DNA of 8,985 nucleotides from Chloroflexota bacterium (lineage in GTDB: Bacteria > Chloroflexota > Dormibacteria > Dormibacterales > Dormibacteraceae), in assembly GCA_005880755.1 (NCBI GenBank), contig VBGV01000121.1, positions 1 to 8,985 of the forward strand, read 5' to 3'. The notes under the pieces are model-generated. The model was not told where the DNA came from. It ran no database searches and worked only from the letters and a program-made list of their open reading frames with translations. Positions 1-4,976 of the stretch are shown piece after piece. Numbering within the stretch: position 1 is the first letter of the stretch; every line of letters starts with the position of its first letter. Position numbers and translations under genes: made by a program.

Positions 1-654
1 GAGATGGCGATTCGCATCGCGCAAATGAAGCCGCCGGCGGCGCTCGGCATCGTGCACCTGAGCGGTGCGCTCGGCCTCGACGCGCTGAGCGTGCTCGAGG
101 GCAACCCGCGCGGATCGTTCCATCCGCTGCAGTCGTTTCCGATGCGGCGCGACCCGTCTGCCTTTCGCGGGATCACCGTCGCGGTCGATGCGACGACTGC
201 CTCCTTGATGCGACGGCTACGCGCGCTTGCCCGGGCCGTCGGCGCCAAGCCAAGGCACGTCCGCGACGGGCAGCGCGTCCTGTATCACGCGGCGGCGGTG
301 TACGCATCCAGTTTCGTCAACGTCGTGGTGGCGGAGGCGGTCCGGCTGCTTCGCGAGATCGGGTGGACCGAGGAGGAGGCCACGCGAGCCCTGCTGCCCC
401 TGGTCGAGGGCACGGTGGCGAACATCCGGGGGCGGGGCCCCGTGGAGGCGCTGACGGGGCCGATCCGGCGCGGCGATGCCGAGACGGTGGCCAGGCACCT
501 CAGGGCACTTGACCGCCCGGATCTTTATCGTATGCTCGCCCTGGTCGCGCTCGAGATCGCGCAAGAGGCGGGACTGGATCCCGCGGCGGCCGGGCGAACC
601 AAAAGGGCGCTGACCCGAGATGTGGCAGCGACCCGAAGGAGAGGTCGTCGATGA
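1..654 (+). CDS. Rossmann-like/DUF2520 domain protein, C-terminal part (5' end outside window)
   Basis: This is the C-terminal portion of a predicted NAD(P)-type oxidoreductase-like protein of the Rossmann-like plus DUF2520 family; the substrate is not known. The frame is open from base 1. Although an ATG lies at position 4, family members carry roughly 100 further N-terminal residues forming the nucleotide-binding fold, so the gene probably begins upstream. Visible signatures, numbered from the ATG, are VHLSGALG (residues 17-24), the G-S-FHPLQSFP segment (about 37-46) that links the two domains, and the helical DUF2520 end with EALTGPIRRGD (about 147-157) followed by a TVARHLRALDRPDLYRMLAL stretch. 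The end is basic (ATRRRGRR). Its TGA overlaps the panB ATG as ATGA, which implies translational coupling. This family is often found beside pantothenate genes, so a role linked to that pathway is plausible but unproven. Confidence 0.8.
   Translation, partial: EMAIRIAQMKPPAALGIVHLSGALGLDALSVLEGNPRGSFHPLQSFPMRRDPSAFRGITVAVDATTASLMRRLRALARAVGAKPRHVRDGQRVLYHAAAVYASSFVNVVVAEAVRLLREIGWTEEEATRALLPLVEGTVANIRGRGPVEALTGPIRRGDAETVARHLRALDRPDLYRMLALVALEIAQEAGLDPAAAGRTKRALTRDVAATRRRGRR
635..644 (+). promoter_or_regulatory. Ribosome binding site of panB
   Basis: GAAGGAGAGG lies 6 nt before the panB ATG, inside the 3' end of the preceding gene. It supports the ATG at 651 as the start and coupled translation through the ATGA overlap. 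Confidence 0.7.
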
Positions 655-1550
655 CCACGGTGCTGGACGTCCAGCGATTCAAGGACGAGGGCCGGCGCTT
701 TGCCGTGCTCACCGCGTACGACTACCTGAGCGCGAAGATCCTCGACGAGGCGGGAATCCCCATCCTGCTGGTCGGCGACAGCCTCGGCATGGTGATGCTC
801 GGCCACCCGACGACGCTGCCGGTGACGCTCGACGACATGCTGCACCATGCGAAGGCCGTCGCTCGGGGCGCCAAACAGGCGCTGCTGGTCGGCGACATGC
901 CGTTCATGTCCTATCACGCGTCGGTCGAGCAGGCGATCACGAGCGCCGGCCGCTTCGTCCAAGAGGCCGGCATGCACGCGGTCAAGCTCGAAGGCGGAGG
1001 CAGGGTGATCGAAATCACGCGCAGGCTCAGCGAGATCGGCATCCCGGTGATGGGTCACGTCGGCCTGACGCCGCAGTTCGTCCACCAGATGGGCGGCTTC
1101 AAGGTCCAGGGCAAGACGGACGCGCAGGCGGCGCGCATCCTCGCCGACGCGAAGGGGCTCGAGCAGGCGGGTGCGTTCAGCATCGTGCTCGAGGGCGTGC
1201 CCAGCAAGCTGGCGAGCGCGATCGCACACGCGCTACGAATCCCGACCATCGGGATCGGCGCCGGTCCCGCCACCGACGGGCAGGTGCTCGTGCTGCACGA
1301 CATGCTCGGACTGACGAGCGGCAAGGCGCCGAAGTTCGTCAAGCGCTACGCCAACCTGGCGGAAGAGGTCGCACGCGCCGCGACCGCGTACGCCGCCGAC
1401 GTCCGCGACGGGAAGTTCCCAGGCCCGGAGCACGAGTACTCGGCCAACGGATCGGCTCCCGCAACAGATTCAACAAGGCAGGGGTCCCCGCGAACTCGCG
1501 GCGAAGCCTCCGAGTTCGTGGGGTCTGAAGAGGTCAGGTACGGCGGATAA
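651..1550 (+). CDS. panB: 3-methyl-2-oxobutanoate hydroxymethyltransferase
   Basis: PanB transfers a hydroxymethyl group from 5,10-methylene-tetrahydrofolate to 2-oxoisovalerate, giving ketopantoate; it is the first committed step of pantothenate and CoA synthesis and is cytosolic. The TIM-barrel signatures are all present: LTAYDYLSAKILDEAGI (20-36), VGDSLGMVMLGH (41-52), VGDMPFMSY (80-88), KLEGG (112-116), GHVGLTPQ (135-142), VLEGVP (179-184) and IGIGAGPATDGQ (200-211). Comparison with the E. coli enzyme places Mg-binding residues at D43, D82 and E114 and the catalytic base at E181. The family core ends near residue 263 (GPEHEYS). The protein then continues with about 36 extra residues of low-complexity tail, encoded partly by a palindromic element at 1486-1523. 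The start ATG overlaps the upstream stop and has a good Shine-Dalgarno. panC follows 31 nt downstream in another frame. Confidence 0.96.
   Translation: MTTVLDVQRFKDEGRRFAVLTAYDYLSAKILDEAGIPILLVGDSLGMVMLGHPTTLPVTLDDMLHHAKAVARGAKQALLVGDMPFMSYHASVEQAITSAGRFVQEAGMHAVKLEGGGRVIEITRRLSEIGIPVMGHVGLTPQFVHQMGGFKVQGKTDAQAARILADAKGLEQAGAFSIVLEGVPSKLASAIAHALRIPTIGIGAGPATDGQVLVLHDMLGLTSGKAPKFVKRYANLAEEVARAATAYAADVRDGKFPGPEHEYSANGSAPATDSTRQGSPRTRGEASEFVGSEEVRYGG
1486..1523. repeat. Palindrome at the panB 3' end / panB-panC junction
   Basis: Arms CCCCGCGAACTCG (1486-1498) and CGAGTTCGTGGGG (1511-1523) pair over 13 bp with a single G-U. The 12-nt interior contains a further GGC-GAA-GCC mini-stem (1500-1508). 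No T-run follows, so it does not look like an intrinsic terminator. It lies within the extra C-terminal tail of PanB and about 60 nt before the PanC ATG. It could be a REP/MITE-like inserted element or an intra-operon RNA structure. The pairing is read directly; the origin is inference. Confidence 0.7.
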
Positions 1551-1581
1551 CGGCCTGGCCGTCTTCGACCAACCTGGCGCG

Positions 1582-2397
1582 ATGCTCGACGCATCGCGCC
1601 GTTGGCGACGAGACGGCAAATCGATCGGGCTCGTGCCGACGATGGGCGCGCTGCACGCCGGCCACCTGAGCCTGGTCGAGCTCGCGCGGCGCGAGAACGA
1701 CGTCGTGGTCGTGAGCATCTTCGTCAACCCGATCCAGTTCGGGCCGGGCGAGGACTTTGCGCGCTATCCGCGCGACCCGGCGCGCGACGCCCGTCTGCTG
1801 CGCGACGCTGAGGTCGACGCGACCTACGAGCCCTCGGCCGAGGTCATGTACCCGCCGGACGCGAGCACGCGAGTCCACGTGGGTGACGTCGCCGAGCGGC
1901 TCGAGGGAGCGGCGCGGCCGGGTCATTTCGAGGGAGTGGCGACGGTCGTGACGAAGCTCTTCGCCGCGGTCGAGCCGGATCGCGCTTACTTCGGCCAGAA
2001 GGACGCGCAGCAGGTGGCGGTGGTCAAGCGCCTGGTTCGCGACCTCGACCTCGGGCTTGAGATTCGAGTTGCGCCGACGGTGCGGGAGGCAGATGGGCTC
2101 GCGCTGAGCTCGCGCAACATCTACCTCGACCCGGCCGAGCGAAACGCTGCGGCGAGCCTGAGCGCGGCACTGCGCGAGGCTGCGAATTCATACGCGGCCG
2201 GCCAGCGCGATCCAGAAGCACTGCGTGGCCTGTTGATTGCTCGACTGACAGCCGAACCGCTGGTCTCGATCGACTACGCGGAGGTGGTCGATCCGGCTAC
2301 TTTTCGGAAGCCTGGACCGCTTGCGGTCATTGCGGCGAGGTTGGGGAAAACTCGGCTCATCGACAACCACGACCTGACGCTTGGCTTCCCCGGGTAG
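1582..2397 (+). CDS. panC: Pantothenate synthetase (pantoate--beta-alanine ligase)
   Basis: PanC condenses pantoate and beta-alanine with ATP, via a pantoyl-adenylate, to give pantothenate. The cytidylyltransferase-like fold is recognised from VPTMGALHAGHLSL (18-31) with its HxGH motif (25-28), SIFVNPIQF (45-53), the RPGHFEGVATVVTKLF segment (112-127), FGQKDAQQ (137-144) and LALSSRNIYL (173-182). The C-terminal domain is present (DYAEVVDPAT, TRLIDNHDL). The protein is 271 residues, slightly short. Only 17 residues precede VPTMG, whereas relatives usually have about 25-28, so the first strand seems clipped. There is no Shine-Dalgarno before ATG 1582 and no in-frame ATG, GTG or TTG upstream. 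The frame is open, so a CTG at 1555, or translation coupled to panB, is possible. An 86-bp repeat begins at the last base of its stop codon. No panD follows. Confidence 0.95.
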   Translation: MLDASRRWRRDGKSIGLVPTMGALHAGHLSLVELARRENDVVVVSIFVNPIQFGPGEDFARYPRDPARDARLLRDAEVDATYEPSAEVMYPPDASTRVHVGDVAERLEGAARPGHFEGVATVVTKLFAAVEPDRAYFGQKDAQQVAVVKRLVRDLDLGLEIRVAPTVREADGLALSSRNIYLDPAERNAAASLSAALREAANSYAAGQRDPEALRGLLIARLTAEPLVSIDYAEVVDPATFRKPGPLAVIAARLGKTRLIDNHDLTLGFPG

Positions 2398-2482
2398 TTG
2401 ATCACGGGGGAGGCAGGCCTCCCCCGTGGAACCCCCTCCGTGGCACACGATGTCTGGGAGGCGTTTGGTAAGGGCACGCCCG
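2397..2482. repeat. 86-bp direct repeat, copy 1, with 12-bp-arm palindrome
   Basis: This stretch is identical base for base to 2532-2617. It opens with a palindrome of arms CACGGGGGAGGC (2403-2414) and GCCTCCCCCGTG (2417-2428) separated by AG. The rest reads through a CT-rich segment to a small GGGC-AC-GCCC motif near the end. It starts at the final base of the panC stop codon, so the palindrome lies 5 nt behind panC and could act as a 3'-end barrier for the pan mRNA. No T-run follows it. It belongs to the same palindrome family as the element at 4811-4838. Confidence 0.9.
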
Positions 2483-2487
2483 GTTAC

Positions 2488-2506
2488 GGCCGGAGTGAAT
2501 CCGGCC
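2488..2506. repeat. Small perfect hairpin between the two 86-bp repeats
   Basis: GGCCGGA (2488-2494) and TCCGGCC (2500-2506) form a perfect 7-bp stem with loop GTGAA. It lies in the 49-bp spacer separating the two repeat copies. No T-run follows. The function is unknown; it may be part of a larger composite repeat unit. Confidence 0.55.
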
Positions 2507-2531
2507 TATGGCCCCACTTCGTCAGCTGGGT

Positions 2532-2617
2532 GTTGATCACGGGGGAGGCAGGCCTCCCCCGTGGAACCCCCTCCGTGGCACACGATGTCTGGGAGGCGTT
2601 TGGTAAGGGCACGCCCG
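2532..2617. repeat. 86-bp direct repeat, copy 2
   Basis: An exact second copy of 2397-2482, offset by 135 bp (a multiple of three). It contains the same palindrome, arms at 2538-2549 and 2552-2563. Identity stops sharply at 2617/2618. The even spacing produces an apparent 78-codon open frame with an internal protein repeat, which I regard as a by-product of the DNA repeat. Confidence 0.9.
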
Positions 2618-3166
2618 CTTATCGGCTCGGATAACGGCCTGCTGGCGGGCCGATGTCGAACAGGTGCCGCCGACTACCGACGCCAAGTCGCCGGGAAAGA
2701 AAACGACCCCAACGGATCGCCTCTCCGGCTTCGGAACCGGTCTTGCGACCAACTCCGACTCCGGTGAACGTGTCCCTCGGGGCCATTGCTCATAGTGCTC
2801 CAATCCCAACGGTTCTGCGCACGCATCTTTTTTCCGTAGCCTGGCTACCCAGAATTCTTGGTCCTCGTCGGTCTCGAGATCTGGCCAACAACGCACTCTG
2901 GGCCTGCTCTGATAACCCCTCAGCGGATGGCCGTTGCGTGACCGGTCGTATCGGCCTTGCAGATTCCGCCGACCTCAACATTGCGTACTCCGCACACCGG
3001 CCAATTGAGGCGTATGGTGGCTACAGCGGACCGCTCCCCAGCCCGTTACACCTTTGAGCTGAAATTGGCGGAAGTGCCGAGCGGCCCGCTTAACTCCGAG
3101 GTCGATTGCTTCGCCCGCGACAAGGCCACATATCGAGTGCGATCGCGCGGGCGGCGGTCCGGTTTG
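2618..3166. other. Gene-poor stretch without a recognisable product
   Basis: About 550 bp lie between the repeats and the HTH gene. Base composition is visibly less GC-rich than in the flanking core genes; for example there is a TTTTTT run at 2827-2832. Open frames exist on both strands (GTG 2896 to 2537 on minus, ATG 2653 to 3057 on plus), but they run through the repeats or read as unstructured sequence and match no family I know. A weak hairpin (GGCCTGC/GCGGGCC) lies at 2636-2651. I see no tRNA, no terminator and no convincing Shine-Dalgarno. It could be a decayed gene or insertion remnant. Confidence 0.45.
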
Positions 3167-3445
3167 CTACGACTGCCGTCGTGGCTTTCTGAGGAGTCGA
3201 TTGGTCCCGGCGTGCTTGCGCTCCCGGACCACGCGGATGGCCGAGGCCTGGTCAATGGCACTTACCACGAGCTTGCGCGGCCGGCCAGGAGGGCGACGCG
3301 TGCGCCGGAAGACTTCCACGTCGTCCGGGAGAATGGCCCACACGATTCCCACTTTGATTCCGTACAGTCGCTGCCGCAGCAGCATCCGGCGTACGTAGGC
3401 CTCCGATGCGTTGAGCTCGGCGGCAACCTCGGCGACGGATAGCAA
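3167..3445 (-). CDS. Small excisionase/MerR-like helix-turn-helix DNA-binding protein
   Basis: A 92-residue predicted DNA-binding protein. The N-terminal LSVAEVAAELNASEAYVRRML (2-22) is a typical helix-turn-helix of the HTH_17/excisionase-like class, where the second helix reads DNA. It is followed by the wing-like RLYGIKVGIVWAILPDDVEVF (26-46) and then RRTRRPPGRPRK (47-58), which contains an AT-hook-like GRPRK. The tail is basic (RLLRKPRRQS). The start is TTG; an in-frame stop lies only eight codons upstream with no ATG or GTG between, so the start is almost forced. The Shine-Dalgarno is weak. It is transcribed away from the SnoaL-like gene across a 172-bp intergenic region and could regulate that gene or itself; this is inference. 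Such proteins are also common relics of mobile elements, but no integrase is visible nearby. Confidence 0.7.
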   Translation of the reverse strand: MLSVAEVAAELNASEAYVRRMLLRQRLYGIKVGIVWAILPDDVEVFRRTRRPPGRPRKLVVSAIDQASAIRVVRERKHAGTNRLLRKPRRQS

Positions 3446-3494
3446 GCGTGGGCGCTCGATCCGCGGATATTAGCACGCGCTCGCAACCATTTTC

Positions 3495-3503
3495 TGCTAT
3501 AGT
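3495..3503 (+). promoter_or_regulatory. Candidate extended -10 promoter for the SnoaL-like gene
   Basis: TGCTATAGT matches an extended -10 element (TGn plus TATAGT). It lies in the divergent intergenic region, about 115 nt before the ATG at 3618. No good -35 hexamer is present at 16-18 bp, which is tolerated for extended -10 promoters. The core CTATAG is palindromic, so the same spot reads TATAGC on the minus strand and could also serve the HTH gene. Confidence 0.4.
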
Positions 3504-3604
3504 GGCAATCGTTCTGGACTGAGTCGGGGGCTGGTGACGGTCCTCGCGGTTGCCGGCCTCGGATGGCAGTAGCCTTCTTGGCCCTCCGCCTCGCAGTACT
3601 CCTT

Positions 3605-3612
3605 AGGAGGAG
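3605..3612 (+). promoter_or_regulatory. Strong Shine-Dalgarno of the SnoaL-like gene
   Basis: AGGAGGAG ends 5 nt before the ATG at 3618 and fixes that start. The preceding CTCC can fold back on it as a tiny CTCCTTAGGAG hairpin, but this is too short to claim regulation. Confidence 0.75.
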
Positions 3613-3617
3613 ACGCA

Positions 3618-4049
3618 ATGACCGAATCCAAAGACACGACCGACCGTTTCGTAGCCGCCTTCAACGCCCACGATGAGAGGGCGCTGAATGAGCTGCACGC
3701 CGACGACATCAAGTTCAACGCACCGGGCGGCTTCAAGGCCACTAACGCCAAGGACGCCACTGCCTACGCCACAACCTGGCTGAAGGCGTTCCCGGACGGC
3801 AAGATGAAAGTCCGCAGCGAGATCACCAGCGGCCCCTGGGTCGTCCAGGAGATCTTGATGGAAGGCACGCACACCGCCCCGCTCGAGAGCCCGACTGGCA
3901 CCATTGCGCCGACGTACAAGAAGGTCGTCGGCTACGGCGTCCAGCTCCTCCGGGTCGAGAACGGAAAGATTGCGGAGGCCCGCATTTACTTCGACCAGCT
4001 CGACCAGATGACCCAGCTCGGTCTCATGCCTGCGCCGACCGCGGTCTAA
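3618..4049 (+). CDS. SnoaL-like / ester cyclase family protein (NTF2-like fold)
   Basis: A 143-residue single-domain cytosolic protein of the SnoaL-like polyketide-cyclase/ester-cyclase group within the NTF2-like superfamily. Recognisable elements are the opening helix TDRFVAAFNAHDERALNELHADDI (8-31), WLKAFPDGKMKV (54-65), EGTHTAPLESPTGTIAPT (82-99) and the closing strand pair RVENGKIAEARIYFDQLDQMTQLGL (112-136), typical of the family in order and length. Many members have no known substrate, so no reaction is assigned. Characterised relatives close polyketide rings or act on small acyl compounds. No signal peptide is present. It is monocistronic: a strong Shine-Dalgarno and an extended -10 lie upstream and an intrinsic terminator sits 13 bp after the stop. 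The divergent HTH gene is a candidate regulator. Confidence 0.85.
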   Translation: MTESKDTTDRFVAAFNAHDERALNELHADDIKFNAPGGFKATNAKDATAYATTWLKAFPDGKMKVRSEITSGPWVVQEILMEGTHTAPLESPTGTIAPTYKKVVGYGVQLLRVENGKIAEARIYFDQLDQMTQLGLMPAPTAV

Positions 4050-4062
4050 CGACCGATGCTTT

Positions 4063-4108
4063 GGACCCGGCCCCCGTCGGGGGCCGGGTCCTTCTCTTGT
4101 TCCTTCTT
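4063..4108 (+). terminator. Intrinsic terminator after the SnoaL-like gene
   Basis: A perfect 13-bp stem (GGACCCGGCCCCC at 4063-4075 and its complement at 4079-4091) has a 3-nt loop GTC and is followed by a pyrimidine/T-rich tail, TTCTCTTGTTCCTTCTT. The hairpin is 13 bp past the stop codon. The opposite side lacks a comparable T-run, so it terminates mainly on the plus strand. Confidence 0.9.
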
Positions 4109-4427
4109 AGGGTTCGTGTGCCGAAGGCGGCGAAGGTCGAGCCCGTGCGGATAGCCATTGGTGGACCAGGCAAGGCTACTTCCCTGCCAAAGGGCCGCGG
4201 TTAGCCTCTCCGACGTCAAGCGGGAGCAATCCGAGAACACAAAGGCACCCGACGCGAAGCTGGCCCGACATCCGTTGAGGATATGGATCCAGATAGCGGT
4301 CACCCGGGTCGTCCTCGGGTTGTAACCCCACTTGCTTCTACACGTCTGAAGACGCCGGGCCGCGACCTAGCCCCACCGCGGCCCATCCGGACCGAGGGGG
4401 CTGTAACGGCAGACGCCCGCGCCCTCC
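4109..4427. other. Intergenic region with no gene seen
   Basis: About 320 bp with no convincing coding signal. Minus-strand open frames here run through the terminator hairpin and look spurious. The only structure noted is a tiny GGGTT-GT-AACCC inverted repeat at 4317-4328. Confidence 0.4.
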
Positions 4428-4610
4428 TCAGTCCTCCTCGGGAAATGGTTCATCTCGGGACGTAGCTCTGTCGAGCGCGGCCCTTGCTGCAAGCAGCGCT
4501 TGCTCTACGAGGTCACGGTCTCCGCGTTGAAGGCCATCCAAGCTGACTTTTTCCAAGGCAGCTACCAACTGGGTCAGTGCCGCGCCAAGCTCCCCTTTGT
4601 GCTCGCTCAC
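4428..4610 (-). CDS. Possible small hypothetical protein
   Basis: A 60-residue open frame starting at GTG 4610 and ending TGA. I do not recognise a family. The translation is heptad-like and amphipathic, rich in A, L, E and R (ALTQLVAALEKV, LVEQALLAARAALDRA), with an acidic end (DEPFPEED), consistent with a short helical soluble protein. The Shine-Dalgarno is poor and codon use is only moderately GC3-biased. It could equally be a chance frame in an accessory region. No neighbour suggests a function. Confidence 0.35.
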   Translation of the reverse strand: MSEHKGELGAALTQLVAALEKVSLDGLQRGDRDLVEQALLAARAALDRATSRDEPFPEED

Positions 4611-4635
4611 CAGCTTGCTCGAGTCTAGGCTGCGT

Positions 4636-4654
4636 GTCGGCGAGCGTCGCCGAC
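4636..4654. repeat. Perfect 8-bp-arm inverted repeat
   Basis: GTCGGCGA (4636-4643) and TCGCCGAC (4647-4654) flank GCG. Further GAGTC (4621-4625) and GACTC (4652-4656) allow an alternative pairing. It lies about 25 bp upstream of the possible minus-strand ORF and far upstream of rpsA. An operator-like site or an RNA hairpin are both possible. There is no T-run. Confidence 0.5.
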
Positions 4655-4810
4655 TCGACCAAGCCGCGGCTACTCAAGTTCCCGGACTCTCGCCGTCCAG
4701 AATCCGAGGCGCTGGCGGAACCTCTCAGCTTGGGCAGCGACCGAGGGCACGCTCCGCGTTGTGGCAGTTCCGCGTGAGGCGTGGACGCCTTTCTTTGAGA
4801 GGTTGGTACT

Positions 4811-4838
4811 GGAGCGGGAGACGGGCCTCCCCCGCTCC
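4811..4838. repeat. Diverged palindromic repeat related to the 86-bp repeats
   Basis: Arms GGAGCGGG (4811-4818) and CCCGCTCC (4831-4838) are perfectly complementary. The centre, GGGAGACGGGCCTCCCCCG (4816-4834), matches the GGGAGGCAGGCCTCCCCCG core of the repeats at 2397 and 2532 with two substitutions, and a shorter CTCCGT..GGC motif follows in each. The outer arms differ between copies yet stay self-complementary. It sits about 35 bp upstream of the likely rpsA -10 box. Confidence 0.7.
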
Positions 4839-4872
4839 ACTCCGTCGGCTCGGTAGTTCCACAGAACTGCGT

Positions 4873-4878
4873 TACAAT
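4873..4878 (+). promoter_or_regulatory. Candidate -10 box for rpsA
   Basis: TACAAT is the best -10-like hexamer ahead of rpsA and would give a leader of about 65 nt. No good -35 was found at 16-18 bp spacing. A second pair, TTGACG (4905-4910) and TAATCT (4927-4932), has a 16-bp spacer but would start transcription inside the Shine-Dalgarno, so it is less likely. Confidence 0.35.
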
Positions 4879-4904
4879 TGACGTTCATTTTGGCGGAGGC
4901 CGTT

Positions 4905-4976
4905 TTGACGACCAAGACCACATCAATAATCTCTAGGGGGTTCGTAATTTGTCTGCTGAGTCTGGTGCCGTCCTGA
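4905..4976 (+). CDS. Possible leader ORF overlapping the rpsA start
   Basis: A 23-codon frame opens at TTG 4905, preceded by GGAGG (4895-4899) at a 5-nt spacing. It ends at TGA 4974-4976, which is 28 nt into rpsA in another frame. The peptide is short, with a TTKTTS start and a hydrophobic end (VICLLSLV). If translated, it would carry ribosomes across the rpsA Shine-Dalgarno and could couple or modulate rpsA translation. The frame and Shine-Dalgarno are seen directly; use is inference. Chance occurrence of so short a frame is quite possible. Confidence 0.3.
   Translation: MTTKTTSIISRGFVICLLSLVPS
4935..4940 (+). promoter_or_regulatory. Ribosome binding site of rpsA
   Basis: AGGGGG lies 8 nt before TTG 4949. 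An in-frame TAG at 4934-4936 blocks any earlier start, so this site supports the TTG rather than the internal ATGs at 5018 and 5024, which lack a Shine-Dalgarno. Confidence 0.6.

Noticed and set aside
620..1528. 302-codon plus-strand frame overlapping panB
   Set aside because: Arg/Gly-rich, no family features, and fully within panB, which has intact catalytic motifs in its own frame.
2397..2617. CRISPR array
   Set aside because: Only two copies, each 86 bp with a 49-bp spacer, and no cas genes; this is not a CRISPR layout.
2398..2634. 78-codon frame with an internal GTPSVAHDVWEAFGKGTP repeat
   Set aside because: Its repeated protein segment is just the 86-bp DNA repeat, whose 135-bp offset is a multiple of three. 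It starts at TTG directly after the panC stop with no family match.
2653..3057. 134-codon plus-strand frame
   Set aside because: Composition (S, P, R scattered) looks non-coding, no domain is recognised and there is no ribosome binding site.
4046..4303. 85-codon minus-strand frame
   Set aside because: It runs through the intrinsic terminator hairpin, has no Shine-Dalgarno and resembles no protein family.
4455..4485. tRNA-like GTAGCTC motif
   Set aside because: No acceptor stem, no T-arm (GTTCRA) and no cloverleaf pairing nearby.
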